The position numbers and the translations under genes were made by a program. Positions 33,501 through 46,565 of a stretch of 64,000 bases of DNA are shown here, one piece after another; within the stretch, counting starts at the first letter, position 1, and each line of letters starts with the position of its first letter. The notes beneath the pieces are model-generated. The model was not told the origin of the DNA. It worked only from the letters and a program-made list of their open reading frames with translations, and searched no databases. This DNA comes from Isoetes taiwanensis (taxonomy: Eukaryota; Streptophyta; Lycopodiopsida; Isoetales; Isoetaceae): the NCBI GenBank assembly GCA_021234155.1, contig JAJEKV010000104.1:1745900-1809899 (forward strand), given 5' to 3'.

Positions 33501-36500
33501 CCACAATTTCCCCCGTCCGATTAAGTTGCGGGTATAGTGTTTGTATCTCTTCGACCTTTTTTTTTCCGTAGATATTTCGCAAGATGTTTGACAAAACGAA
33601 GCAGAAGTCATCTTTTTCAAAATCCTCGTGATGATAGGATGGTGGATTTAGTGATCGCGGATCGATTGAAGCAACACTTCAAGGCGCCATCATCAACTAT
33701 AATGATGTCTTCCTTCTCCTCAACGCCCAAGTCATCCATCATGTCGCCAAGCATTTCACAAATATTTTTTTTACCAGAGGATCCTTTTGGGTTATTGAAT
33801 GACTTACATTTGCTCGATCCCAAACAGATGCCCAATCTCTATGTAACTCAGAACTACTCTCAAAACTTCCTCAGATATTTCTATTCTCCATCGACGACCA
33901 AATTGCACAACGAAATAAAAAGAAAGCTTGGTCTAACATCTCCTTCGATACGGCCATGATATACCCATTTCAGATATGTCTCAAATGGTTTCTCAGGCAT
34001 ACCATGATAAAGGAAATTGTGCTTTAGGTAACGCTTTTGCGTGAGCACTCCATTCAAATCGAACACCGAATTTTGGAGGAAACCGGATTAGGTCTGTGAT
34101 AATAAAGCACACACTTGTGAGACAAGGAAAAGAAAATTGAAATCGCTGCTTGGCGCGATTTTCAATTCGTGGAATAATTGAAATCGCTACCGGCGCGATT
34201 TTCAATTCTGCTTGAAGAATTGAAATCGCTACCGGGCGCGATTTTCATTTCGCTTGAATAACATACCTTTCTCGTTCCCGCTCAACATCCGCAATGATGA
34301 GCTTACTCTCTACTTGTCTTCTGGTCTCGCCGTATGTCGACCACATCACTTAGTGTTTGAACTATGGTTGATACTTCATTACTCTTTATGCTAACCTCGA
34401 CTCGAGCTTTCCAATCCAATCGTATCATCTAGGATTTTGTCTTCTTCGCTTATGCTTACCTACATCCACTTCGTCGGATTTTCCAATGTGATTGGAAGGA
34501 TAGGCACGCTCTCGGCCGCATAGTTAAGCTGTTGCTTGTCGATATTCTTCCTTATGCCCTCTATATGCTTTCTCATTTCTTCCCGCTCTGCAGCCAGATC
34601 TGCAGGTAAGCTGGACTTAGAGCTGGAAGCTTTATTTTTTGCACTACCAAGCGGACCCCTAGGTGCCACCTCTAGCACTTTCTCGAAAAAAATATCGAGG
34701 AAGTCCTTGGCTTGACCATCGAGACCACACTTTGGCATTTCCTAGCTAGCTTCGAGCTTCCCGCCCGACATAACCTCCAACATGAAACTCCCAAAGACGT
34801 AGACTCTAACGCGTAAGGCTTCAATCAGAAAACTCGAAAGGGCCAAAGAAAACCCGTACTTATTCAGCCTCCCCTTATGCGCCGTCAGTAGCTCATACTT
34901 GATTGGTGAATTAAGGACAGGGTCGACCCAGTTTTCTTCTTCCTCTTCCTCTTCCTCTTCGTCCAGGTCCACATCCACATCTGCAGTCCCTTTCCCTTTG
35001 TCTTCGCAATTGATTCGACATAAAAACATTCTTCAATAGGGGTTCATCTAGCCGATAGCACCGCCAAGCAATCTTCTCACCTTCCTCGGGTTTCCCCTTG
35101 AGTCTTTCATATTCTTTATCATCCATAATGGCTATCATAAGGACTAGCACATGTGAGATCTTACTTTCGGTACTAAACTCACTATCTTTGTTTTCATCTA
35201 TCATTACCGCTTTGCCTCATCACTTTAATGCATTCGACATCATTTGCAAAGCAGCCTAGTGCATATCGTAGGGAAAATGCCTGAGTGGCAAACCGTCACG
35301 ATAGTATAATGCATCTCGGCCGTCAAACCACCGCATGTGTTGAAGAAGGTGTCAGAATCATCCCGTGGTCCATCTCGTACCACGGCTATCAAGAACAAAT
35401 AGAGTGATGTCGGTTGGCCCTTCACCTACCTCGCATGGCACACTTATAACCAAAGGGACACCTTATAGAAAAAGGAGACTCGCGTCATCGCCTTCTTCAC
35501 CAAAGCAACTTTTCTTTTTAGGTCGACGCAACTTTCGTGTGAATCCCCTTAAGAGTTGCCACATTCTTCGCCTTTTTTGTCGCTTCACAAAATCTTTTGA
35601 CCAAAATACATATTTCTTAATGTCATCATTAGATACGCTTGTACTTTTGCATTAAGCCTATCTCTCGATAACATCATGTCTCCCCGAGAGCCTTTGCGCT
35701 TCTTCACCAACAGCTTTTTCAGACTTTCATATTCTTTATCGATTCGCATGCATCTTCGAAAGATGTCAAGTGCTTTTGTCGCAGACGCTTTCTTGTAGAT
35801 AACTTCCTTTCTCGATGCAACTATCTAGAACAGAGATTAATTCTCGCATCATCCAATCCTTGTGCCTTTCTCATTTCTCGATACCTATATCAAAAATAGA
35901 CGATCTTTATGGAGGAAACCCGCCATACGAATCCGGCAACTTCTTTTCCGAATAGGGCCCCCAAAATTGCTCCACTTTTCCCATACCGGTCAAGAAAAAA
36001 ATAATCTTGCGGCATCCTTTGGCACCGCTTTGCTCTTTCCGTACAAACCTTGTGCATCCCCTTTTTTTCTTCTTTGATCTAGTGGCCTTGTTCTTGTCCC
36101 AGATATGGTTTGGCACGTTGTCCTTTCTAGTAATTTGAATTCGCACTCTTAGATTGCCCTTTGTCCGGTCGGCATTGGTTTTCCATATTCGATCCATTGG
36201 TTACGAAAGCGTACGCGAATCGCTCCACATACCTGACCGCAAAATATGGGCCGTTAGATAAAAAAAAAAAACAGTCGTGGAAAGTAACAATATAAAACGC
36301 CGCCAGCGCTGCTAGCATTATCACGTATTTATAGAACGCCGCCGGCGCGATTTCTTCATGATGAAGAATTCCGCGCCAGCGCCAAGCTTTGTAAATCACA
36401 CACAAAAATAACAACATAAAACGCCAGCGCCGCTTTTTTGCTAATCACGATTTAGAAAATCGCAGCCATATGAAGAAATCGCGCCAGCGCCGCTTTAAAT

Positions 36501-39500
36501 ACGCGATTAGCTTAAAACGCCCCGGGCGCCGATTTGGAACGCTATGTGTGGAACATAAAATACCTTTTGTACAGGAATGTCTTTCCCATGTCATTCAAGA
36601 GCGCTACCGATTTCGGGCTAATTTCGCTGGCCGCTTGTGGAGCCACCGAGAATCGGCAATTTCGACCAATACGCCTATAGAATAACCGATTTCCGCTTTT
36701 GTGCTTGATCGATCAAAACCTTCAAGCCTCCAGCAAATCGTTGCCGCCATCTATTATCATGAAGTGAATATCGAGGTTGCCGCTTAAATCTTCAAGTTTA
36801 TTCCATATCAACACCTTCTTCGCCTTCATATCAAAAGGCACCACATCTGCCGGCATTGGCACCCGCCCCGGTTTTCTATCATGCCGCCGACTATTTCCAT
36901 TATGCGTTTGCTTGTCAAATCTTCTCACGACAAACATAGCCTTCGTGGACCTGAAAAGCCCGGTCGACATGGATAGGATGCGTGAAGCTAAGGCCCAAAG
37001 GGATACTTGTCGGATATTTCTTGAGTTTGCTCATGGCCTCTAACCGCCTCGCCTTTGTCATCATCACTAGTCATATCCGTAATGCCTAGAACGCCCGGTG
37101 TTTCCTCGGCTCTAGAACTTGCATCTTCCTTCTCTTTTAAAGCTTGTAGGTACGCACTAGCCGACGGCCTTTGTACTTGATTGCTCTCTTCTCACCGAGA
37201 GACCTTCACATATTTTTTTTGGTGTCAATAGATCACCACCGACCAGCCAAATTTGAAGAGGTTATCTCAAGGCCTCATCCGCTCTTAGGGCGCCTCTTTA
37301 AAGGAACTAGCACCGCAGTAATTTAACTTCTTCAATACTTTTTATTTTTCCGACCCGCTTCAAGTAATAATACGGAACAAGAAGAATCGCCCCGTTCTTC
37401 GCATGTGATCGAATACCTTGTTTCTTCATTTGATCTGCTTTCCTTAACTCTAGACATGAAAATCAGATCTGTTTTCCGCTTAGTCTTGAAGATCTCCACA
37501 TACCATTCGTGAGCCCTCTCGGTAGATCTTCTTCGACATGGAGGCTCTACCTGAGCCTTCATTATTTCGGTCAGATCGTCAATGGTCACAACGCGGTGCC
37601 AACCTTAAATCGATACATCTTCATCCGTTTTGGTTTTTTTTTTCTCGCGCATGTCCCCGACCCCGTCGCAGATGTTCTTGCTTTTTCTTTTCACATTTTT
37701 AGAAGATCCCGAAAGTTACAATCATGTGGTGAGTAATGAAATCGCCCCGCCGCTTTTTCATAGACGCCTTTACTTTCAAAAACATAAATTGTACACACGG
37801 GGAAAGTAGCGCATTACAACCAAAACCACTCATAATTATAAATCGCCGAGCGCCGTTTTAAGAGGGGACCTACGCATACACTTCTCTTTTATAAGAGACA
37901 TACTAGGCTACAAAAAACTTGTCAAAAGAACTGAGAATACGTAAGTAAAGACTTCCACCTGGTCTACATTATACAAAATGGATAATTGTTCCAACAAAAA
38001 CATATCGGAGTAAAGGAGAAGATTATAACAAAAACACACAAAACAAGGTAGTAGAAGCAAAGAGAAATGACACGTAAAACAATATGAAAGGTAGACAATA
38101 CACGAGACACGCATACACGTAAAATACACCGGTTGAAAACATCCTAGAAACCTAACAATAAAAGAGACACGTAAATCAATTACAAAACAAAAACAGATCA
38201 ATTACCGAGGCGCTTTGTTGATCAAAACTTTCGCTTGTTCAAGAGCCTCCGTGCTTGATTTGTGCTTTAGTCGCCGCCCACCTCTACCGGTACGCCGTCA
38301 CCATGGCCGCATCCTCTAGACGCCATAGAACCGCAAGTGCGATAGTAAGAGACTGGGTTTTGGTTTAAACTTATATGTATGCGCTCATAATCTAGGGCGC
38401 CGATTTACAACCGTGAATTCAAATTCGGCCCTTTTAAATTTATACCGCTTTTAATTAACCGCCCGTCCCGCCATTTACAAATTTAAATTGTGTTTTTCTT
38501 TTTTAGTGCAATTTCAAGATAACAATTAATTATTAATTTCAAGAAACGATATGTGGCAATCTACTACCACCTAATCGCCACCTACTATCGAGGCGCCAAG
38601 ATCATTCCTAGTATCGAGAGCCAAGAACAATCGACTATCGAGCGCCCAAGATCCGCTCGATCCCATTCGATCGATCGAGCCGCCTTCAATCCATTCGATC
38701 GAGCCGCCTTCAATTCCCATTCGATGTCACGAACTATGGTGAATTCAATGCATTCTCTTGTTCTCAATTTTTCGCCCTCTATTTTTACAATGCATTCTCG
38801 GTTCTTTATCGTTGTTCCGAGAAGAATGCTATCTTTTAACAAAGAAACTTGAAGCCCGAGTAGGATTGTGTAAAATCAAGATTTGAATCCAAGTTCTATG
38901 TGTCATGGTGTTCCTCTTGGAACAAGTTTCGTAAGATTTCTATTCTAAACCGCAATTATGAAGATGAGGCTCTTCCAAGAAGACATCCCTATGGCGATAC
39001 AGTTGGAAAGCGTGGGCACATTTGTAGCATGGCCAAAAGAACGCCCCGAAAAAGGTATGTATATTTGGATATTCAAAAAAAAAGAATATATCATATCATC
39101 TCAAGTGATGTTGTGAACTTTGAATCTTTGATGGTCTTTAGTCAGTTTTATCAACCCCATGAAAACTACACATTAATGAAAATATGTAGTTTCTTGGGGT
39201 TGGTCATACCGGGGCCGGAGGGCATCACAGATTCAATGTTTTCGACATTGCATATAAAAAAAAAAAACTAATAATGACGTAAAAGTATAGTGCAAATTGC
39301 GCCAGCGCCGAAGTTTGTATTCATATTCCAAAAAAGTTATGTACATTTCTTCTTCTCCAAAATGCGCCAGCGCCAATTCTTTCTATCTCTACAATATGTC
39401 GACAGCCCACTTCATCCCCCCCAATCCCGCAAGAAGTCCCACCCGAACCACCCCGATATGACAGATCCTCATCTTTCCCGAGGATGTCGAGTCTCCAAAC

Positions 39501-39965
39501 CAGAGTGTTGTATCGATCCCCGATACTATAAATCAAATCCTTGTACTTATTTGTTGGCATGAGCCTTACTAAGAGCATGAGGAGTCCGATATGTCCATAG
39601 ATGCGATGGAAGTGTACCCATGGCCCCCGATACAGTACGCCTAATGGATTCTCCAACTCTCTTTGAACGCTTTGAACAAAGACACTCAAGTAATATCTTG
39701 TACAGTGGTCCAGAGTTGATGGTCGCCCGTGAACTAGAACCAGCCGGTATTTGAACCAGCCGGTGTCCATGCATAAGGAAAATCCATGGCACTAGAACGA
39801 GAAAAGTAATTAGCACGTATCTATTTCACACGCCACCGGGCGCCGATTTGTATAGAGCCGTATGAAATTGAAATGCCAACTAAAACGCTACCGGGCGCGA
39901 TTTGATTAACCTAGTGGAAAACGTAACCCAAAATAGAAATGCCAAGCGCCGATTTCTATTATTCC
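32895..39965. repeat. Dispersed GC-rich imperfect palindromes (AATCGC...GCGCCGATT type)
   Basis: About 19 copies of a short inverted motif such as AATCGCGCCAGCGCCG, GAAATCGCTACCGGGCGCG and AACGCCCCGGGCGCCGAT. Positions include about 32901, 34141, 34180, 34222, 36298, 36337, 36372, 36421, 36478, 36520, 37740, 37843, 38395, 39298, 39361, 39836, 39887 and 39938. They sit in otherwise AT-rich DNA. Several clusters lie between apparent minus-strand splice donors and acceptors. Confidence 0.75.
33500..39820 (-). other. Unrecognised, exon-like minus-strand tract
   Basis: Open segments on the minus strand (39770-39321, 37589-37332, 36970-36722, 36197-35907, 35204-34911, 35029-34742, 34738-34460) have coding-like composition. 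One encodes a run of Asp/Glu at about 34950. Splice-like junctions border some of them: AAAG/GTATG at about 34267, AAAAG/GTATTTT at about 36556, TTGCGGTCAG at about 36233 and TTCTAG at about 39800. I recognise no domain in any segment and cannot join them into one frame. A degenerate transposon gene is the likeliest explanation. Confidence 0.35.
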
Positions 39966-41640
39966 AACATATTATTCTAACAAAATGCATAATGCGTAAT
40001 GCGTAATGCGTAATTCAAAATATAAAGCCAAGATTAGTTCATTGTTTAGTTCATTGTTTTAGTTCATTATTTAGAGCAGATAGAGGAAGAGCTAGTGAAG
40101 ATCTATGATCTATGATCATATAGATCATAGAGCAAGATCATAGAGCGTATATGATCTATGATCATTATTTACTTCAGAATTATGATCATTATTTACTTCG
40201 TAATTATGATCATTAATTAGAAATGATAGAGGAAGAGCTCGTGAAATAGAATAACTTCATTATTTTAGATCATTAATTAGAAACAGATAGAGGAAGAGCT
40301 AGTGAAATAGAATAAGAGCAGATCATATAGGCAAGATCACGTAACAAGATCATAGAGCGTGATATTCTCGATTCATGTAAAAGTAACTCGATTAACCGAT
40401 TAAATTAACCGTGGTAAATATAATCCGATGCATGTAAAATAACATGCTTTCTAAAAATAACTAAAAAGAATGAGAGATACTAACCTATTTGTGTTCTCAC
40501 CCTATTTATGTAAAGAATGAGACATACTAACCTATTTGTGGTAAAGAATTGAGCCTCCGACTTCGAAATAAAACCAAAAGATCGAAAACCAATAGCGTAT
40601 GATTTGATTCGAGATGATTTGAGCCTTAAGAAGCCGAAAAAATCTTTAACACAAAAAAGCGATGATTTGGAGACCGAGAAGCTTTAACACAAAAACCAAA
40701 GTCAAAGAGCCGAAAACCAAAAAACAAAAAAGCCTACAAACCTTTGAGCCGAAAACACCTTTGAGCCGAAAACCCTAAAGCAGATGATTGTAGAAGCCGA
40801 AAAGCTCGAAAAGCCGAGTTTAAAGCATATAGAAGCCGAGTTTAAAGCATATAGAAGCCGAAAAGAGCAAATTCGATGCAGATTGAAGCATTGAAGCCCT
40901 ACAGAGATTGAAGCAGATTGCATGCAAAGATTGAAGCAAAGATTGAAGCAGATTGCGATAGATTGAAGCGATTGCGATAGTTCGAAAAGCGAAAGCGTGA
41001 TAGATCGAAGCGAAAGCAGCTCGAAAGATCGAAGCGAAAGCGGCCTTCGAAGCGAAGTTCTGAAGCGCACTGTAGTTCAAGTTCAATGAGAGACGTAAAA
41101 GCCGGAAAAGTTGGAAAGGGATTGTGAACTCGAAATAATAATCGCTTTAAAAATTTCGCATCACCATAATAATAACCAAAACATTTATTGCAAGGGTTAT
41201 ATAAGTTATAAGATTTAAGGTTAATGAATTTGAAGATTTAAGGTTAAGGTTAATATAAGATTTAGGTTTATATAAGATTTAAGATTTAAGGTTTATATAA
41301 GATTTAAGATTTAAGGTTAATATAAGATTTAAGATTTAAGGTTTATGAATTTGAATTTAGAAGTTTTAAGTTTTAAAAGTTTTAGGCTAAGGTTATATTT
41401 ATTGAAGGTTAGAAGTTTTAACCTTACAACTTCTAACCTTAAAAGTGCTAACCTAAAGCCTTAAAGTTGTTTTTAAGGTTACAACATTAAAGGTTATTAG
41501 AAGTTACTATATTATAGGTTAACTTATTATTATTATAGATTAAGTTATTATAGGTTATTAAGGTTATTATTAAGGTTAACTTTCATTTAAGAACATGTTA
41601 GGGAGATGTTATTTGATATGCTAACTTACTATAGGTTTTA
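39966..41640. other. Low-complexity AT-rich tract
   Basis: Simple repeats around GATCATAGAGCGTATATGATC (40090-40380), AGCCGAAAA/GATTGAAGC units (40620-41060) and TATAAGATTTAAGGTT units (41210-41580). Frames here are repeat artefacts. Confidence 0.6.
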
Positions 41641-41649
41641 TTCATTTTA

Positions 41650-44630
41650 GGTCAATGGCATGCAAAATGCTAAATCCCCCAAGGCCCCCAATGATGGTGA
41701 TCAAAGCAAAGAAAAATCCCCAACTAATGAAGATGACAAAGATGATGGGAAAGGAAAGGAAAAGACCAGAAAATGAAAAGGATGAAGATGACAAAGATGA
41801 TGGCAAAGGAAAGGAAAAGACCTCAAATGAAAAGGATGATGCCACAGAAAGGAAATTGTACTTTATACTAGGGTCGATTGGAAAAAAAAAGGTCAAGATC
41901 CCGCATGCATGCAAATGAGAGGCAAGGGAGAAGGGATTATTGTTCTAGCAGATCCTATCAATGCAAAGAAATGATGAAAGATTAGGGGAGGACAAAGTTA
42001 GGTGTGGCAATCTCAAAATTATATGACAATTGGAAGGAAAAGGGTTCAGCAAACAAGAATGCCTAGCTTGTGTGAAGCAACTAGAGGTTCCAACTATTGT
42101 TGCATGGCCTAGGGACAAGATTCAACCGAGGGGAACTACACGCTTCCTATAGATGTAGAACCATTGTCAATAATGTTTACACAAGTAGCAAGAGGCCACT
42201 TCCAACTTTCAAACATTATCCCACCAAAAGATGCAAGTCGATTATGATTGTTCTCCTGAAGCTATGATGAAGGTTAGAGGAGGTGAATGTTGTTGGGCTT
42301 CTTGTGTTAGAATGTTCACAATAGAGGAGTTGGTGGGAGCAAGAGCTACATATCGTGAACATAAGTGTGATAGCAGGAGGAATTTCATGTACACCATATT
42401 TGGCTATGCAATTCGTGATGAAAGATCAAAGAAGAAAAGATTCCCATTGAATGGAAAGTGGATATGTTCAAAAGCATGGATGGCTATACATGGAATTCCA
42501 ACCTCTTCTTGGCAATAACCGGCAAAAAGAGACATGAAAATGGTAGTAAAATTGCATTGCATGGGAACACCGGCCCGGTAAGGCCTACCTCAAGAACTAT
42601 AGCCGCAAAGGAAATATTTGAAAGATATGTGGATTTCAATGCGTAAAACATGCCACATAAGAGTAAGAAGGATGAACAGGGTAGAGTTATTGTTGAAAAG
42701 AGATTGCCATCCCATTGTACCCGTAAGAGCATATTAGAGGAAATAAATGCATTGCTTCGAACTTGGAGTGGCCTCTATATCCCAAAATTTCAGCTTTTAG
42801 TAGGCTATGGAATAAGCATTTCAAGCATGTGACCATAGCAACTTCAAACAACTTTGCCAAGTGCAATTTATGTGCTAAGTGAAGGAGACACTAGATAAGA
42901 CCGCGGCAACCAAGTCTAAGGGCAAAGATAAGGGAACATATGAAGGACCATATGACGATCAACTATCATGTAGATCAACTTATTGGATGTGGAGGACCTT
43001 ATCCGCAATGGAACCTAATAACTATCTATGTATTATACATGATAAAATGGACCAACAGAAGACTTGTCTTCCACAATTCAAGTACATTCCTAAGTCATGT
43101 GGAAGATCATACCCTTTGCAGATTTCAATGATCAAGGCAATATTGCATGGGCGCCCTCGCACCTATTATGGCCATTTCAGTTTAGAGTTGTGGAGTGATG
43201 GTCCGTGATTTTCACATTGGGAGTATCATGAGGTGTTTAAGAAACTATGAGAAGGGTTACAATGGTCACCTACAGGATCCTACAAACTAGCCGTGCACTA
43301 CATAGTGCATTGTTGGATGGAACCCCTAATAGTATTGAAAAGTTTAGCAAGGCAAGATTTAGGAGGAATGGACCTAATGAACATGTTGGAGCTTCAACAT
43401 CTCGCGGCTAAACCTCGAGATCCGCCTTGAAAAGCTCCTCTTGCAACTAGATAATTGTGCTGGTCAAAATAAGAATAGGTGGATGTTTTCTTTCTTATCC
43501 TACTTAACAAACCGGGGTATTTTTGAAAGAGTCAATTTGGGGTTCCTAATGCCCTGGACATACTCATGAGGATGTGGATGCATTGTTTGGAAAATATAGT
43601 CATGTATTGAGACAAAGACAGCTACCAACTTTCCTGTGCTATTGGAAATATTTCATGGATGTACAAATCCATCTCCTATAGGATCTATCATAGAAGAAGT
43701 GCCCGATTGGAAGAGTTTTGTGGATGGTTATGCTCTCGACATGGAAGGTCATTCTAGACCTCTTCAATTCACTTTTTGGGTGAGAGAAGGGATTCCAATC
43801 ATGCAATGGAAAATGAGACCTTCGTGAGGAGAAGTGGAGAGGTGGGGCAGAAATTTGGCGCAGGGGATGCAAATGGCAAGCCTATGATACCTCCCCGGTC
43901 AACCAAAAGCTCTAAAACCAATCAAGAAGTCAAGCAATTGGGCTTGACTAAGGATGGCATCAATGACTACATCAAGCATTGGCAAACTAATTCAGATGAG
44001 ACTAATCGCGCATTGATAGATTATTGGAAGAAGGTGATCAACTTGTTGGATGAGGTAGACACATCCTCGAATCACCGGAAGGGTGGTTCCCTAAAAGTAA
44101 GTGGAAAACATTAGCCGGTCTTGCCGACGAAGATGATGGTACCATTACTAGCATTGTGAAGGCATATGCTCCTCCTCAACTGATAAACACTATGTTGGTC
44201 CTAAGAAGGATAGGCCAAAATATCTAGGCATGGATTGTTATGAACCTTCTATCGACGTGGAGTGCCACCAATTTGTAGTAGTAAAACCAAAGCAGATCTA
44301 GAGACCTATCCAAAGGTGGTTGGGATGGACTATCTCGAGATATTTGCAAAGAAGAAGGTGATGTTAACTTCAATAAGGTGCGTGGAATGGTGGTGTCCAA
44401 AGACATCGCTTGAGTAATGTCACCGATAAAGAAAGATATTCAGATTGTTGGACAAAGAGGTGGAGGAGAAATCCTAGTGATCCCGATCTTTGGCTAGACA
44501 TTGAAACCGTATTGTACTCATGGACTCCAAAAACTATTCCTAGTAAAACAGCGAGAGTTACAATACCTCAGGATGTAAGGAATAAGGTTCTCATATCCTT
44601 GGGGATGTTGGTGGAAAAATGATAAACAGT
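41650..44630 (+). pseudogene. DUF7869-type protein gene, degenerate
   Basis: Blocks occur in consistent order. 41700-41900 is Lys/Asp/Glu-rich. 42231-42518 reads VRGGECCWASCVRMFTIEEL and KWICSKAWMAIHGIPTSSW. 43033-43160 reads CIIHDKMDQQKTCLPQFKY and MIKAILHG. 43443-43560 reads LDNCAGQNKNRWMFSFLSYL then TNRGIFERVNLGFLMP. A frameshift is followed by GHTHEDVDALFGKYSHVLRQ, and 43636-43827 reads LEIFHGCTNPSPIGSIIEEV. LDNC-x-GQNKN followed by GHTHEDVDA-x-F is diagnostic for the DUF7869 family, large plant genes often spread by transposition. Many frame breaks occur. There is one ORF-like tail at 44410-44622. Confidence 0.7.
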
Positions 44631-45856
<1,226 letters not shown>

Positions 45857-45929
45857 AAGGAGGATGCAATGGTGGAGAGCAAGCGCAAGAAGAGCATAAA
45901 CCCTTAGAAATTTTTTGATCGGGTGTGAA

Positions 45930-46435
45930 AACCCTTCCTATTTTCCCCATTTGTGGAAACCCTTCCTATTTTCCAATGCCATGGAAAATAGGAAGGGGAA
46001 TTAAATTTTGAATTCTTGGGTGGAGTGCATATTTATGAGCGTGCCCCATTAATGGGCGGCGTCCGTCTTGAAAGGCGTGGTCCATAAAGGCCCTTAGTGT
46101 CAAAATTAAAAATATTAAAAAAAAAAAATCGTGGAAACCCTTCCCATTTTCCATAGAAACCCTTCTAAATTTCCATGGAAAATTGGAAGGGTTTCCATGG
46201 AAACCCTTCCGGCTTTCATTAAAACCAGGAAGGGTTTCCATGGAAACCCTTCCTATTTTCCATGGAAACCCTTCCTATTATTCAAACACGGAAATTCGGA
46301 AGGGTTTCCATGGAAATTAGGAAGGGATGGTTTCCATGGAAACCCTTCCTGGTTTTAATGAAAGCCGGAAGGGTTCCATAGAAAACTGGAAGGGTTTCAT
46401 AGAAATTTGGAAGGGTTTCCACGGGAGGCCAACCC
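45930..46435. repeat. GGAAGGGTTTCC/GGAAACCCTTCC palindromic repeat cluster
   Basis: About 14 copies of GGAAACCCTTCC or its complement, often joined head to head as GGGTTTCCATGGAAACCC, with spacers such as TATTTTCCAT. A smaller patch is at 29909-29998. The cluster ends about 100 bp before the PsbP-like gene's TATA candidate. Confidence 0.9.
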
Positions 46436-46533
46436 AAATCGGGCGTACTTAAAACCATCGGTTGCCCACTGGTGTTTAGGGAAATAGGTGAAATACAAGT
46501 GCTATTTTTTATAGAAATGCGCAAATACCCATC

Positions 46534-46540
46534 TATAAAA
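46534..46540 (+). promoter_or_regulatory. TATA-box candidate for the PsbP-like gene
   Basis: TATAAAA 32 bp upstream of the first in-frame ATG (46566). If used, the 5' leader would be almost absent, so the real start could be the second ATG (46575). Confidence 0.35.
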
Positions 46541-46565
46541 TGCCAAGGTTATATTGTAACGAGAA

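Noticed and set aside
34742-35204. Poly-Glu/Gly-Arg ORFs as separate genes
   Set aside because: Both are readings of the same TCTTCCTC-type tract in two frames; no domain or conserved start.
41655-41918. Lys/Asp-rich ORF and its minus-strand shadow as independent genes
   Set aside because: The plus frame is best explained as the charged N-terminal part of the DUF7869 relic; the minus frame is its antisense.
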